Origin: Chloracidobacterium sp. CP2_5A
GTDB lineage: Bacteria; Acidobacteriota; Blastocatellia; Chloracidobacteriales; Chloracidobacteriaceae
Length of the DNA: 41,839 bases
Assembly: GCA_002254845.1 (NCBI GenBank)
Contig: NKPT01000029.1
Location: forward strand, 1-41,839
Direction: 5' to 3'
Shown piece by piece: positions 1-7,779 of the stretch. The notes beneath the pieces were generated by a model that saw only the letters and a list, made by a program, of their open reading frames with translations, searched no databases and was not told the origin of the DNA. Position 1 is the stretch's first letter. The number at the start of each line of letters is the position of its first letter. Position numbers and translations under genes: made by a program.

Positions 1-1315
1 TAATGCGCCCGCGGCACTCGCCGAACCCAATTCGCCGGAAGCCATCCCGAACGCAATAGCCGCGCAGAATAACCTCGTCGCCGTCTTCCAGGAACCGGCG
101 CGTCTCGCCGGAAGGCAGCGTCAGCGGCTCCGCGCCGCGCCAGGTCAGCTCCAGCAGGCAGCCGCGCGAGGCTTTGGTCGGCCCCGACACCGTGCCGGTG
201 CCCAACAGGTCGCCCGGCTGCAAGTTGCAGCCGTTGCTCGCGTGATGCGCCAGCATTTGCGCGGGCGTCCAGTAAAGATCGGCCAGTCGGCTTTGGCTCA
301 GTCGCGCGGGCGGCAGCCCCGCCTCGCGCATGCGCTCCGTCAGAAGGTCAACTTCCAGCGTCACGTCAAACGCGCCCCGGGATTGGTCGGATTCGTCAAG
401 CAGGTAGTCGAGCGGCGCCGGGTCGCCTTCAGGTCGAGCGTAGGCCGCGCCCCGAAAGGGGGCGAGCGCGTCCCGCGTGACAATCCACGGCGACACGCTT
501 GTGGCGAAGCTCTTGGAAAGAAACGGCCCCAGCGGCTGGTATTCCCAAGCTTGAATGTCCCGCGCCGACCAGTCGTTGAGCAGGCACAGTCCAAAAATAT
601 GCTCGTCGGCCGCGGCGATGGGGATCGGCTCGCCAAGCTGATTGCCGCGGCCGACGATGATCCCGACTTCCAGCTCGTAATCCAGCAGGCGCGTCGGGCC
701 AAACGCGGGCGGCGCGTCGGGATTCGGGCGCGTCTGTCCGCGCGGGCGACGAACAGGCGTCCCGCTCGCGACCACCGACGACGCGCGCCCGTGATAGCCG
801 ATCGGGACGTGCTTATAGTTGGGCAGCAGCGGGTTGTCCGGGCGGAACATCGCGCCGACGTTGGTCGCATGAAAGACCGAGGCGTAGAAGTCCGTGTAGT
901 TTTTGAAATCCAGCGGCCGAAGGAGCGTCAGCGCCGCCTGCGGCAGCAAAAACGGCGACAAGCGCGCCCGGTTGGCCGCGGCGTCCGGCGCGGCATCCCA
1001 CAGCGCGCTCGACAGCCACCGCCGGGCCGCCGTGACTTGCGCCGCGGGCAGCGCGCATACGGCGGCTAAGTCGCCCGTCGCGCAAGCGTGGAAACAAGCC
1101 TGCGCCTCGCCCGCCTCGTCGGCCGTCAGCGTCGCCGCGAGGCGCGTCACATCCAGGGCTTGGTCGCCAATGGCGACGCCGATCCGGGCCGACGGATGGG
1201 AAGGCTCCGAAAAGCGACCGAAGGGGAGGTTCTGGATGGGAAAGTCCGTGTCGGGCGCGGCGGCGGTCGCGACCCAGCTCTGCCGCCGGGCGTCGTGGGT
1301 GAAGTCAGTTGTCAT
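1..1315 (-). CDS. fahA: Fumarylacetoacetase (C-terminal end cut by window edge)
   Basis: Hydrolyses 4-fumarylacetoacetate to fumarate and acetoacetate, the last step of tyrosine/homogentisate breakdown in the cytoplasm. Reading the minus strand from ATG at 1315 gives 438 open codons with no stop. The protein begins MTTDFTHDARRQSW and carries the family blocks YTDFYAS, FHATNVGAMFRP, YHGRASSVV, DYELEVG and LNDWSARD, which contain the metal ligands and catalytic residues known for the family. It ends with the conserved C-terminal block GYCVRDGFRRIGFGEC, so only a few codons lie outside the window. The start lies 18 nt after the stop of the SNF2 helicase gene on the same strand, with no separate promoter visible, so co-transcription and translational coupling are likely. 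There is no obvious biochemical link between the two products. No other tyrosine-pathway gene is visible in the window. Confidence 0.95.
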   Translation of the reverse strand, partial: MTTDFTHDARRQSWVATAAAPDTDFPIQNLPFGRFSEPSHPSARIGVAIGDQALDVTRLAATLTADEAGEAQACFHACATGDLAAVCALPAAQVTAARRWLSSALWDAAPDAAANRARLSPFLLPQAALTLLRPLDFKNYTDFYASVFHATNVGAMFRPDNPLLPNYKHVPIGYHGRASSVVASGTPVRRPRGQTRPNPDAPPAFGPTRLLDYELEVGIIVGRGNQLGEPIPIAAADEHIFGLCLLNDWSARDIQAWEYQPLGPFLSKSFATSVSPWIVTRDALAPFRGAAYARPEGDPAPLDYLLDESDQSRGAFDVTLEVDLLTERMREAGLPPARLSQSRLADLYWTPAQMLAHHASNGCNLQPGDLLGTGTVSGPTKASRGCLLELTWRGAEPLTLPSGETRRFLEDGDEVILRGYCVRDGFRRIGFGECRGRI

Positions 1316-1333
1316 AGGCGGCAGGGGCTGCCC

Positions 1334-4300
1334 TCACGACAGCAGCAATTCAAGATCGGCGCGCTCAAGGTTGCGAATAAGGCTATTGTCGGCCGTGATG
1401 ATGGCGTCGGCAAGCTCGCGCTTGGTCGCCTGAAGCTCAAGCACCTTTTCCTCGACCGTGCCCTTCACGATTAGCCGGTAGGCAAACACTGGGCGGGTTT
1501 GGCCGATGCGGTGCGCCCGGTCAATAGCCTGCGCCTCGACCGCTGGGTTCCACCACGGATCGAGCAAAAAGACATACTCCGCGGCGGTCAGGTTGAGGCC
1601 CTGCCCGCCGGCGCGCAAGCTGATGAGAAAGAGCTTGCAGTCAGGATCGGACTGGAATCGCTCGACGCGCTCCTGCCGGTTGCGCGTGCGGCCGTCGAGG
1701 TATTCGTAGGTCACGCCGTCCGCGTCGAGTCGCCTGCGAATGAGCGCCAGCAGGCTCGTGAACTGCGAGAAAACGAGCACCTTTGAGCCGCTTTCCAGCA
1801 CTTCGGTCAAGTGCAGGAAAAACGCATCGAGCTTGGCGCTGGGATCATCCGCTCTGGACGGGTCTAGCAGCGCTGGGTGGCACGCTGCCTGCCGCAGACG
1901 CAATAGGGCTTCCAGAATCTGAATTTTGGCGCGCTGAATGCCCTTGGAGGCAACGAGCCCCAGCAGCGCGCGCCGGTAGTGATCGCGCAGCTCCTCGTAG
2001 GCGCGGCGCTGCGCGCTTTCCATCTCGCAGTAAATGGTCTGCTCGGTTTTCGCGGGCAGGTCGCGAGCGACTTGCTCTTTCGTCCGCCGCAGAATGAAGG
2101 GGCGCAGGGCGCGCGCCAGCAACGCCTGCAGGTCCGGGTCCAGGACGCGCCCGCCGGTCGCCGTCACGTGGAAGACCGCCGCCGCGCTGAGCATGCCGGG
2201 GTTGAGAAACTCAAACAAGCTCCACAGCTCGCCCAGATGATTCTCGACCGGCGTTCCGCTCAGCGCCAATCGGTGGCGGCAGTTGAGCAAGCGGGCGGCT
2301 TTGGCCGACTCGCTGCGGGCGTTCTTGATGGCCTGCGCCTCGTCGAGAATGACGTAGTCGAAGGCGAAATCCTTGAGCAGGGCGGCGTCTCGGCGCAGCG
2401 TGCCGTAGGTGGTCAAAATCAGGTCGTAATTGGCGAGCGCCCCCAGCGACTTGGCGCGCGCCACGCCGGTATGCTCCAGCACGCGCATGCGCGGGGTGAA
2501 CTTTTCCGCCTCCTGTCGCCAGTTGAAAATCAGCGAGCGCGGCGCGACGACCAGCGTCGGCGGCAAACCCTCGCCGGCGCGGCGCGCGCGACGCATTTCA
2601 AGCAGCGCCAGCGTCTGCGCGGTTTTGCCGAGCCCCATGGCGTCCGCCAAGCAGCCGCCGAAGCCAAATCGCTGGAGAAACAGCAGCCAGCCCAAGCCCT
2701 CGCGCTGGTACGGGCGCAGCTCCCCGACAAAGCCCGGCGGCTCGGCGACGGGATCGATGCCGCCGAAGCTGCGGATTTCATCGCGCAGCGCCCGGAAACG
2801 CTCGTCAAGCTTCACTTCCGGCTGCGCCGCCAGCAGCGCGTCAAGCAGACTGACCTGCGTGGCGGCGAAGCGCAAATGATCGTCTTCCGTCTGTCCCAGC
2901 TTCGCCAACAAGCCGTACTGACCAAGCCAGTCTTCGGGCAGCAGGCCAAACGAGCCGTCCGAAAGGGTCACGAACTGCTCGCCCCGCCGCAGCGCCGCTA
3001 GCAGTTCCGGCAGTCGGGCCATCGCCGTTCCAAAATCGCCTGCGCCGTGCAGCTCAAACCAGTCCACGCCCGACCGGATTTCCATGGAAAAAGCGCCCAT
3101 CGGGCGGAACAAGCGCCCTTCCGATTCCACGCGCCAGCCCTGAGCCATCAGCTCGCGGGCGAGGGATGGAAGTCGCTTGGACTGGAAGCGATACCCCGGC
3201 TCAGTCAGCGGAGCCGGTCCAGCGCGCAAACCCAAATCGCGGAGCAGGTTGGCGGCGGCGCGCTCGCTCGCCGCGGCGCGCCGGATAAATCGTCGCGTTT
3301 GAGCGTCAAAAATGCCGGGCTGCGCGTCAGCCGCGTCAATCCACTGTCCTTCGTAGTCAAAGCCCAGCGTCGCTTGCAGCCACCCGTCGCCGGCGCGCGC
3401 GTCGCTTAGCCGCAAGCGCAAAACCGGCGTCGGAATCCCCTCCGCCGTTTCAAAGCGCAGCGACTCCGGCAGCGTCAGCGGCGGCAGGTTGGGCAGCCGC
3501 AGGAGCTTGTCCACGAGGTCGGGGCCGTCGGCGACCGGAATGCGAATCGGCCCCGCTTGCCGCAGCAGGCTAATCCAGTAAAACGCGCCGTCATCCTTCA
3601 GCGGAGCGACCGTCTCATCTGAGAACACAAGACCGCCGGCCAGCAGCAAGCGCGGGAGCGCCACCGGCTGACGCGCCGCGCCGCGCCGCAACTCGCCAGT
3701 CAAGACATAGCGCCCCGGCTCGGCTTCCAGATACACTTCCAAGTGTAAGCGCCAAGCCTCCGGCTCCCAGCGCAGGGGCGGTTCCTGAATGACCTTCTGG
3801 AGCGCGGACGGCTCATCGGCGACTTGCAGCCAGCAGCGTCCGGTTTGACACAACAGCGGCGTCACAATGGGAAGCGCCATGGCGGGAATCTGCACGCAGG
3901 ACGGCAGCGGCGACCAGTCCGCCGCGTCGCTCCAGGCGACATGCTCCTGAATGCCGCTTAGAAGCGCGAGCGCTTGGCGGTCGCGCTCATCCGGCAGCGC
4001 CGCGATCTGGCCGACGCTCAGCCCAATCGGGCGCAGGCGCCCCCAGGCGCCATCGAGCTTGCGCGTCCGCGACAGAATGTCCACGACCAGCGCGCCGCGC
4101 GCCCGCGTGCGGGGGACGTTGACGAAGTAGAGAATTTCCCGCTCGGCCCTTTCGTCGGGCGCGGTCGAGCGAGCGTACTGTCCGAGCTGGGCGAACCAGC
4201 GTCGCCAATCCGCCGCGGAGACGGCGGGCGACAGCTCATTCTCCGCCGAGACGGCTTGCACGCGGCCATCCTCGCCCGCCTTGCCGTCGGCAAGCCAGTC

Positions 4301-4684
4301 GGTCTCGGCCATGAGCCGAAACGGACGCCCCGCCGGCGCCGGCGGCAAGAGGCCCCGCTGCTCGGCGGCTCGGATGACCGCCCAGAGGTGTTTGCAAAAG
4401 TTGCCTTCTTCAAAGTGCGGGCAGGTGCAGGAAACAATCAGCGCGTCGCCGTCGTGAAGCATCTCGACCCGGTAGGTCATGCTGCCGCGCACATTGGCGG
4501 TAATGAGGCTTTTGAGCGCCTCCAGATGCGTTACGCGCCCAGCAGCGACTAGGGCTTCGCCCCGGTCGCGAGCGCCAGCGGCAAACTCTGGCGCGATACG
4601 CAGCGAGACAGGGAGCATGGCAGGCTCCGGGCGCTTGGATGGGGCGACGGGCGGCGGCGCGGCGGACGGCTTGGAACGGTTCAT
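1334..4684 (-). CDS. SNF2-family ATP-dependent helicase with SWIM zinc finger
   Basis: A superfamily 2 DNA translocase of the bacterial SWIM-SNF2 type (HepA/RapA-like), expected to remodel protein-DNA complexes using ATP. The N-terminus carries a SWIM zinc-binding motif, CxC-x8-CxH (Cys86, Cys88, Cys97, His99). A long region without recognisable motifs follows. The helicase core has a Walker A motif DAMGLGKT near residue 680, the box II variant DEAQ near 780, LSGTPVENHLGELWSLFEFL (motif III) and the C-terminal block GGQGLNLTAAEYVFLLDPWW through DRAHRIGQ near 1055. I chose ATG at 4684 because AAGG lies 5 nt upstream. An in-frame ATG at 4732 would add 16 residues but has no clear ribosome-binding site. 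At about 1,116 residues it is normal for SWIM-SNF2 proteins. fahA follows after 18 nt. Confidence 0.93.
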   Translation of the reverse strand: MNRSKPSAAPPPVAPSKRPEPAMLPVSLRIAPEFAAGARDRGEALVAAGRVTHLEALKSLITANVRGSMTYRVEMLHDGDALIVSCTCPHFEEGNFCKHLWAVIRAAEQRGLLPPAPAGRPFRLMAETDWLADGKAGEDGRVQAVSAENELSPAVSAADWRRWFAQLGQYARSTAPDERAEREILYFVNVPRTRARGALVVDILSRTRKLDGAWGRLRPIGLSVGQIAALPDERDRQALALLSGIQEHVAWSDAADWSPLPSCVQIPAMALPIVTPLLCQTGRCWLQVADEPSALQKVIQEPPLRWEPEAWRLHLEVYLEAEPGRYVLTGELRRGAARQPVALPRLLLAGGLVFSDETVAPLKDDGAFYWISLLRQAGPIRIPVADGPDLVDKLLRLPNLPPLTLPESLRFETAEGIPTPVLRLRLSDARAGDGWLQATLGFDYEGQWIDAADAQPGIFDAQTRRFIRRAAASERAAANLLRDLGLRAGPAPLTEPGYRFQSKRLPSLARELMAQGWRVESEGRLFRPMGAFSMEIRSGVDWFELHGAGDFGTAMARLPELLAALRRGEQFVTLSDGSFGLLPEDWLGQYGLLAKLGQTEDDHLRFAATQVSLLDALLAAQPEVKLDERFRALRDEIRSFGGIDPVAEPPGFVGELRPYQREGLGWLLFLQRFGFGGCLADAMGLGKTAQTLALLEMRRARRAGEGLPPTLVVAPRSLIFNWRQEAEKFTPRMRVLEHTGVARAKSLGALANYDLILTTYGTLRRDAALLKDFAFDYVILDEAQAIKNARSESAKAARLLNCRHRLALSGTPVENHLGELWSLFEFLNPGMLSAAAVFHVTATGGRVLDPDLQALLARALRPFILRRTKEQVARDLPAKTEQTIYCEMESAQRRAYEELRDHYRRALLGLVASKGIQRAKIQILEALLRLRQAACHPALLDPSRADDPSAKLDAFFLHLTEVLESGSKVLVFSQFTSLLALIRRRLDADGVTYEYLDGRTRNRQERVERFQSDPDCKLFLISLRAGGQGLNLTAAEYVFLLDPWWNPAVEAQAIDRAHRIGQTRPVFAYRLIVKGTVEEKVLELQATKRELADAIITADNSLIRNLERADLELLLS

Positions 4685-4901
4685 AGGGACCTTGCGGGCG
4701 GGGCGCGTCACAGCCTTGTCCCGCCGAAGCATGCCAGCATAATCGGGCGCCTCTCAAACGACAATGCGGCAGGGAAAGCCTTTCAGCGCGGCGGCGACCG
4801 ACCGCCTGCCCCAAGCCGCTCGACTTGTGCTATGAATTTGGTTGCTAAAGCGATGTCGTTGAGCCAACCGCGACTCACCTTCGAGCTAAGGATCAGCGTA
4901 T

Positions 4902-5168
4902 ATGACGGCAAGCGAACTGGCTGTTACCGAACTCTTACGTTACCCGACACTCGACGCCTTGTTACAATCGCCAAGCGAGTTGGCCGCGCTGCGTCGACAA
5001 CTCGATGCGACGCGGCATGCGCTGGATCGCGCCATCCGCCAGGGATCGCGCGATGAGGCCGCCGCGGCGTCGCAGGCCGCCCAAGCCTGGCACACGGTCG
5101 GCAAGCTGCTGGACGAAATGGCGTCGCTTCAGCAACGCGCCGCCGACCAGGGCGCGGCCGGCGACTGA
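4902..5168 (+). CDS. Small helical protein, candidate type III needle-chaperone (SctE-like)
   Basis: An 88-residue protein with no signal peptide or membrane segment. The sequence is rich in Ala, Leu, Gln and Arg with heptad-like spacing (for example LAALRRQLDATRHALDRAI), so it should form two alpha helices or a short coiled coil. ATG 4902 is preceded by AAGGA at a suitable distance. It opens a run of co-directional small genes leading to the SctU/FlhB-type gene at 6648. In Yersinia and Chlamydia a small helical YscE/CdsE-type chaperone precedes the needle gene and a TPR-like YscG chaperone; size, predicted fold and order here fit that pattern. No residue-level signature confirms it. It could instead be a needle-like SctF protein or an unrelated coiled-coil protein. 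The gene itself is likely real; the function is inferred from context. Confidence 0.6.
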   Translation: MTASELAVTELLRYPTLDALLQSPSELAALRRQLDATRHALDRAIRQGSRDEAAAASQAAQAWHTVGKLLDEMASLQQRAADQGAAGD

Positions 5169-5309
5169 GGGCGCGCGGTCAGCAAGCGGCTCGCGCGCCA
5201 AGAAAAAACCTTTCCAGCCGAACGCAACAATCCCGCCAGCGGGACGATAACCAGGGGCGACGGGGAGAGAATCCGCATTTTTGCTGAATACGCCTAGGAG
5301 ACCTCAACC

Positions 5310-5669
5310 ATGCCGGATGCAATGATCAATGGACTTCAGCCTGCGCTTGCGCCGTCGCCGTACGGCCAGCCAACGATGCCGGGCCGCGAGCCGGGACGCT
5401 TTGGCCGCATCTTCGGCGGCATTCTCGGCGGGGCGCTCAACGTGGTCGCGCCGGGCGTTGGCTCGATTGTTGGGGGCCTGCTGCGCGGCGGGAATTTGCC
5501 GGGCCTTGCCGATGCCGAGACGATGCTCTCGCAGCAGTACCACCAGCAGATGCAGCTCTTTTCAATTCAGACGCGCGTCAACAGCCTGTCGCAACAGTTT
5601 CAGATGATGAGCAATCTGATGAAAGCTCGCCACGACAGCGAGATGGCGGCGATTCAAAACCTCAAGTAA
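5310..5669 (+). CDS. Gly-rich protein with needle/rod-like helical C-terminus
   Basis: A 119-residue protein started at ATG 5310, with GGAG 9 nt upstream. Residues 1-29 are Pro/Gly-rich and look flexible. Residues 30-61 form a strongly hydrophobic Gly-rich stretch (RIFGGILGGALNVVAPGVG and onward) resembling a membrane-inserting or self-assembling segment. Residues 70-119 are a Gln/Met-rich amphipathic helix ending NLMKARHDSEMAAIQNLK. This tail recalls the C-terminal helix of type III needle (SctF) and inner-rod (SctI) subunits, which end in a conserved polymerisation helix. Its place between a small helical protein and a TPR protein, 1 kb before an SctU-type gene, supports an export-related structural or secreted role. 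The N-terminal hydrophobic part is not typical of needles (about 80-90 residues), so a secreted pore-like protein is the main alternative. Confidence 0.6.
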   Translation: MPDAMINGLQPALAPSPYGQPTMPGREPGRFGRIFGGILGGALNVVAPGVGSIVGGLLRGGNLPGLADAETMLSQQYHQQMQLFSIQTRVNSLSQQFQMMSNLMKARHDSEMAAIQNLK

Positions 5670-5680
5670 TCTCTCATCTC

Positions 5681-5719
5681 CAGCGCGCCGGCATCAGACC
5701 TGGCTTTGCCGGCGCGCTG
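5681..5719 (+). promoter_or_regulatory. Perfect 12-bp stem-loop before the TPR gene
   Basis: Arms CAGCGCGCCGGC (5681-5692) and GCCGGCGCGCTG (5708-5719) are exact reverse complements around a 15-nt loop. It begins 12 nt after the stop of the Gly-rich gene and ends 12 nt before the ATG at 5732, so it covers the place where the next ribosome-binding site should be. There is no U-tract of terminator type. It may act as partial terminator, 3' stabiliser of the upstream message, or brake on translation of the downstream gene, which would give unequal amounts of the two products. Confidence 0.55.
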
Positions 5720-5731
5720 ACTGGCGCTTTT

Positions 5732-6136
5732 ATGCCTTTGCTCCCTACGCCATCGGACGACGAGTTGCGCGCCGTTTTGGAGGCGGGCTACGTCCTGCGG
5801 GATGTCATGCGCTACGACGAGGCGGCGACGGTCTTTCAGGGCGTGGCCGCGCTGCGCCCCGACCTGGAACTTCCCTGTCTGGCGCTGGCAAGCGTCTTCA
5901 TCCGGCAGGGCGAGCTGGAGCGGGCGCAGGAGCTATGCGAATCCGTCCTGGCGCGCCGCCCGGACAGCCTGCACGCCCAGACGCAGCGGGGCGAGATTTT
6001 GCTCTATCGCGGCGCCCGCGCGGAAGGCGAGGAAGCGCTCCGCGCCGTCGTCGCCCAGGGCGGCGACTCGCCCCATGCGGCGACGGCGCGGGCGCTGCTT
6101 GACGCCTCGGCGGCGCTTGCGGATGCCGAGCCCTAG
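5732..6136 (+). CDS. TPR protein, candidate type III secretion chaperone (SctG/LcrH-like)
   Basis: A 134-residue all-helical protein without signal peptide. It has about three tetratricopeptide-like units: GYVLRDVMRYDEAATVFQGV, then LASVFIRQGELERAQELCES, then RGEILLYRGARAEGEEALRA. Small stand-alone TPR proteins in type III clusters are the needle chaperone YscG/PscG, the translocator chaperone LcrH/SycD, or HrpB1/HrpK-type proteins. This one directly follows the candidate needle/rod-like gene, which favours an SctG-like role. The ATG at 5732 has no clear Shine-Dalgarno sequence and sits just after a strong hairpin, so translation may be coupled or restrained. The TPR call is secure; the export role is from position only. 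Confidence 0.65.
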   Translation: MPLLPTPSDDELRAVLEAGYVLRDVMRYDEAATVFQGVAALRPDLELPCLALASVFIRQGELERAQELCESVLARRPDSLHAQTQRGEILLYRGARAEGEEALRAVVAQGGDSPHAATARALLDASAALADAEP

Positions 6137-6247
6137 AGCCCGGCCCTAGAGCGCGCCAAGTCGCCGTTAGCCTTTGTCCCCGGCCCATACTTGTCTGAAC
6201 GCCAAGCTGGCGCGTTGCGCAGCCTTCGCGATGAAAGGAGCCGCATC

Positions 6248-6661
6248 ATGAAAATTCGCCCGGGGTCGCCATTTGGCTCAAGCCCGACATCATCCGAGCC
6301 TGTCAAGGGCAAGAAGCGGTCTGGCGGCATTTTCGGCGCGCTCGTCGAAGGGCTGCAGGAGGCGGATGCCGCGGGGGCGCCCGCCGCGCCCAGCGCCGAC
6401 AGCCCAGCCCGCTCCGCGCTGGCGGCCATTGCGGCGCAGTCCAACTTGGCCAACCCGGAGGAAGCCGCCGCCGCCGTGCGCCAGTCGGCGCAATCGCTGC
6501 TGACGTTCAGCTTCTCCGATGACATCCAGTCGTCGCCGCTGAGCGAGCGCATGGCGAATGACCTCGCTAACCTAGCGGCCGGCGACCCGCGCTTCCGCCG
6601 CAAGATGCTTTCCATCCTGTCGCGTCTCAAGACGGAAACGACATCCCATGTCGCAAAGTAG
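6248..6661 (+). CDS. Unrecognised 137-residue protein of the export cluster
   Basis: I do not recognise the family. ATG 6248 has AAAGGAG seven nt upstream; the longer reading from 6191 lacks such a site. Residues 1-60 are basic then Ala/Pro-rich and look disordered. Residues about 60-137 are predicted helical (AALAAIAAQSNLANPEEAAA-like composition, then ANDLANLAAGDPRFRRKM and a basic C-terminal helix). There is no signal peptide or membrane helix. The gene overlaps the start of the SctU/FlhB-type gene by 14 nt, which argues strongly for translational coupling and a common pathway. It could be a small secreted regulator, substrate or cytoplasmic partner of the export gate. Confidence 0.6.
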   Translation: MKIRPGSPFGSSPTSSEPVKGKKRSGGIFGALVEGLQEADAAGAPAAPSADSPARSALAAIAAQSNLANPEEAAAAVRQSAQSLLTFSFSDDIQSSPLSERMANDLANLAAGDPRFRRKMLSILSRLKTETTSHVAK

Positions 6662-7730
6662 CGGAGAGAAAACCGAGCAACCTACGCAAAAGAAGCTCGA
6701 CGACGCTCGAAAGAAAGGTCAGGTGCCGAAAAGCCAGGACCTCGTCTCGGCGGCGCTTCTGGTCGGCTCGATAGGGATTGTTTTTCTCCTGGCCGGCAAC
6801 TTTATTGGGCAGCAGGTCGCGCATCTCACGCAAAGGAGCATCCTGCAAGCGGCGACGTTCAAAGGCGATTTGGATATGGCGACGGCCGGCGACGCCCTGC
6901 TGGAAGGCGTGACAACGCTGGCGCTCACGCTCGCGCCGCTGTTCCTGACGGTTTTCATCCTGGCGGCGTTGATCGGCTACATTCAGGTGGGCTCGCTGTT
7001 TTCGACCGAGGCGATCAAGCCGGATATGAACCGGCTCAACCCCTTTTCGGCTTTTCAGCAAAAGTTTTTCAAATCGCGGACTTACATTGAGTTCGCCAAA
7101 ACGCTTCTCAAGCTGGCGATTGCCGCGGGCATTGCCAGCTACGTCGTGTTGGGCTCGCGGCAGGCCTTGCCGACGCTGGCCCGCGTCTCTCCGGCCGCCG
7201 CCAGCGACTTCATGCTCGGGCAAGTCATTCAGCTTAGCCTGGCCGTCGCGATTTGCTTTGTGGCGCTGGGCGCGCTGGATTTTTTCCTTCAGAAGTTTCT
7301 GCACCTGCAAGACCTCAAAATGACGAAGCAGGAAGTGAAGGAAGAATGGAAGGAACAAGAGGGCGACCCGCATATCAAGGCCGAGCGCCGCGCCATTCAC
7401 CTGGAGCTGCTCAACGAGGCGAGCGCGCATGCCGTCAAGGAGTCGGATGTCGTGCTGGTCAACCCGACCCACGTCGCCGTGGCGATCCGCTATGATCGCA
7501 AAGCGATGAACGCGCCGCAGATCGTGGCGAAGGGCGCGGACCTCATCGCGGCGCAAATCCGCGAGATCGCCCGCGAGGCGGGCGTGCCCATCAAGCGGGA
7601 TGTTCCGCTGGCCCGCGCGCTCTATGAGCTGGAAGTCAACAGCGAGATTCCCGAGCATCTTTACGAGGCGATCGCCATTGTCCTGCGATGGGCCTACACG
7701 CTGGCTGACGCCGATGGTCGCTCGGCATAG
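6648..7730 (+). CDS. sctU: Type III export switch protein, SctU/FlhB (YscU) family
   Basis: A 360-residue inner-membrane component of the type III export apparatus that switches substrate class after self-cleavage. The N-terminus SSGEKTEQPTQKKLDDARKK is the hallmark of FlhB/YscU. Four hydrophobic segments follow (about residues 28-50, 78-108, 143-162 and 182-212). The cytoplasmic domain then contains the autocleavage tetrapeptide NPTH (about 273-276) and the block PLARALYELEV. Family length is about 350-360, so it is complete. The flagellar paralogue FlhB normally sits with flhA and other fli/flh genes. None is present, and the neighbours are small helical and TPR proteins, so a non-flagellar system is favoured, although parts of the C-terminal domain (VAKGADLIAAQIREIAREAG) also resemble FlhB. 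The start overlaps the preceding gene by 14 nt. Confidence 0.9.
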   Translation: MSQSSGEKTEQPTQKKLDDARKKGQVPKSQDLVSAALLVGSIGIVFLLAGNFIGQQVAHLTQRSILQAATFKGDLDMATAGDALLEGVTTLALTLAPLFLTVFILAALIGYIQVGSLFSTEAIKPDMNRLNPFSAFQQKFFKSRTYIEFAKTLLKLAIAAGIASYVVLGSRQALPTLARVSPAAASDFMLGQVIQLSLAVAICFVALGALDFFLQKFLHLQDLKMTKQEVKEEWKEQEGDPHIKAERRAIHLELLNEASAHAVKESDVVLVNPTHVAVAIRYDRKAMNAPQIVAKGADLIAAQIREIAREAGVPIKRDVPLARALYELEVNSEIPEHLYEAIAIVLRWAYTLADADGRSA

Positions 7731-7779
7731 TTAGCCTAAGCTTCATCCAGCATCAGGTTGTCCGGGGAGGGTCGGTCAC

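Noticed and set aside
242-1069. Long plus-strand reading frame opposite fahA
   Set aside because: Arg-rich composition typical of the antisense frame in GC-rich DNA; fahA is certain on the other strand.
1979-3001. 340-codon plus-strand frame inside the SNF2 gene
   Set aside because: Antisense shadow; no ribosome-binding site or domain, and the helicase motifs on the other strand are clear.
6627-7658. 343-codon minus-strand frame opposite sctU
   Set aside because: Antisense shadow of a gene with family motifs; composition is Arg/His/Gln-rich without structure.
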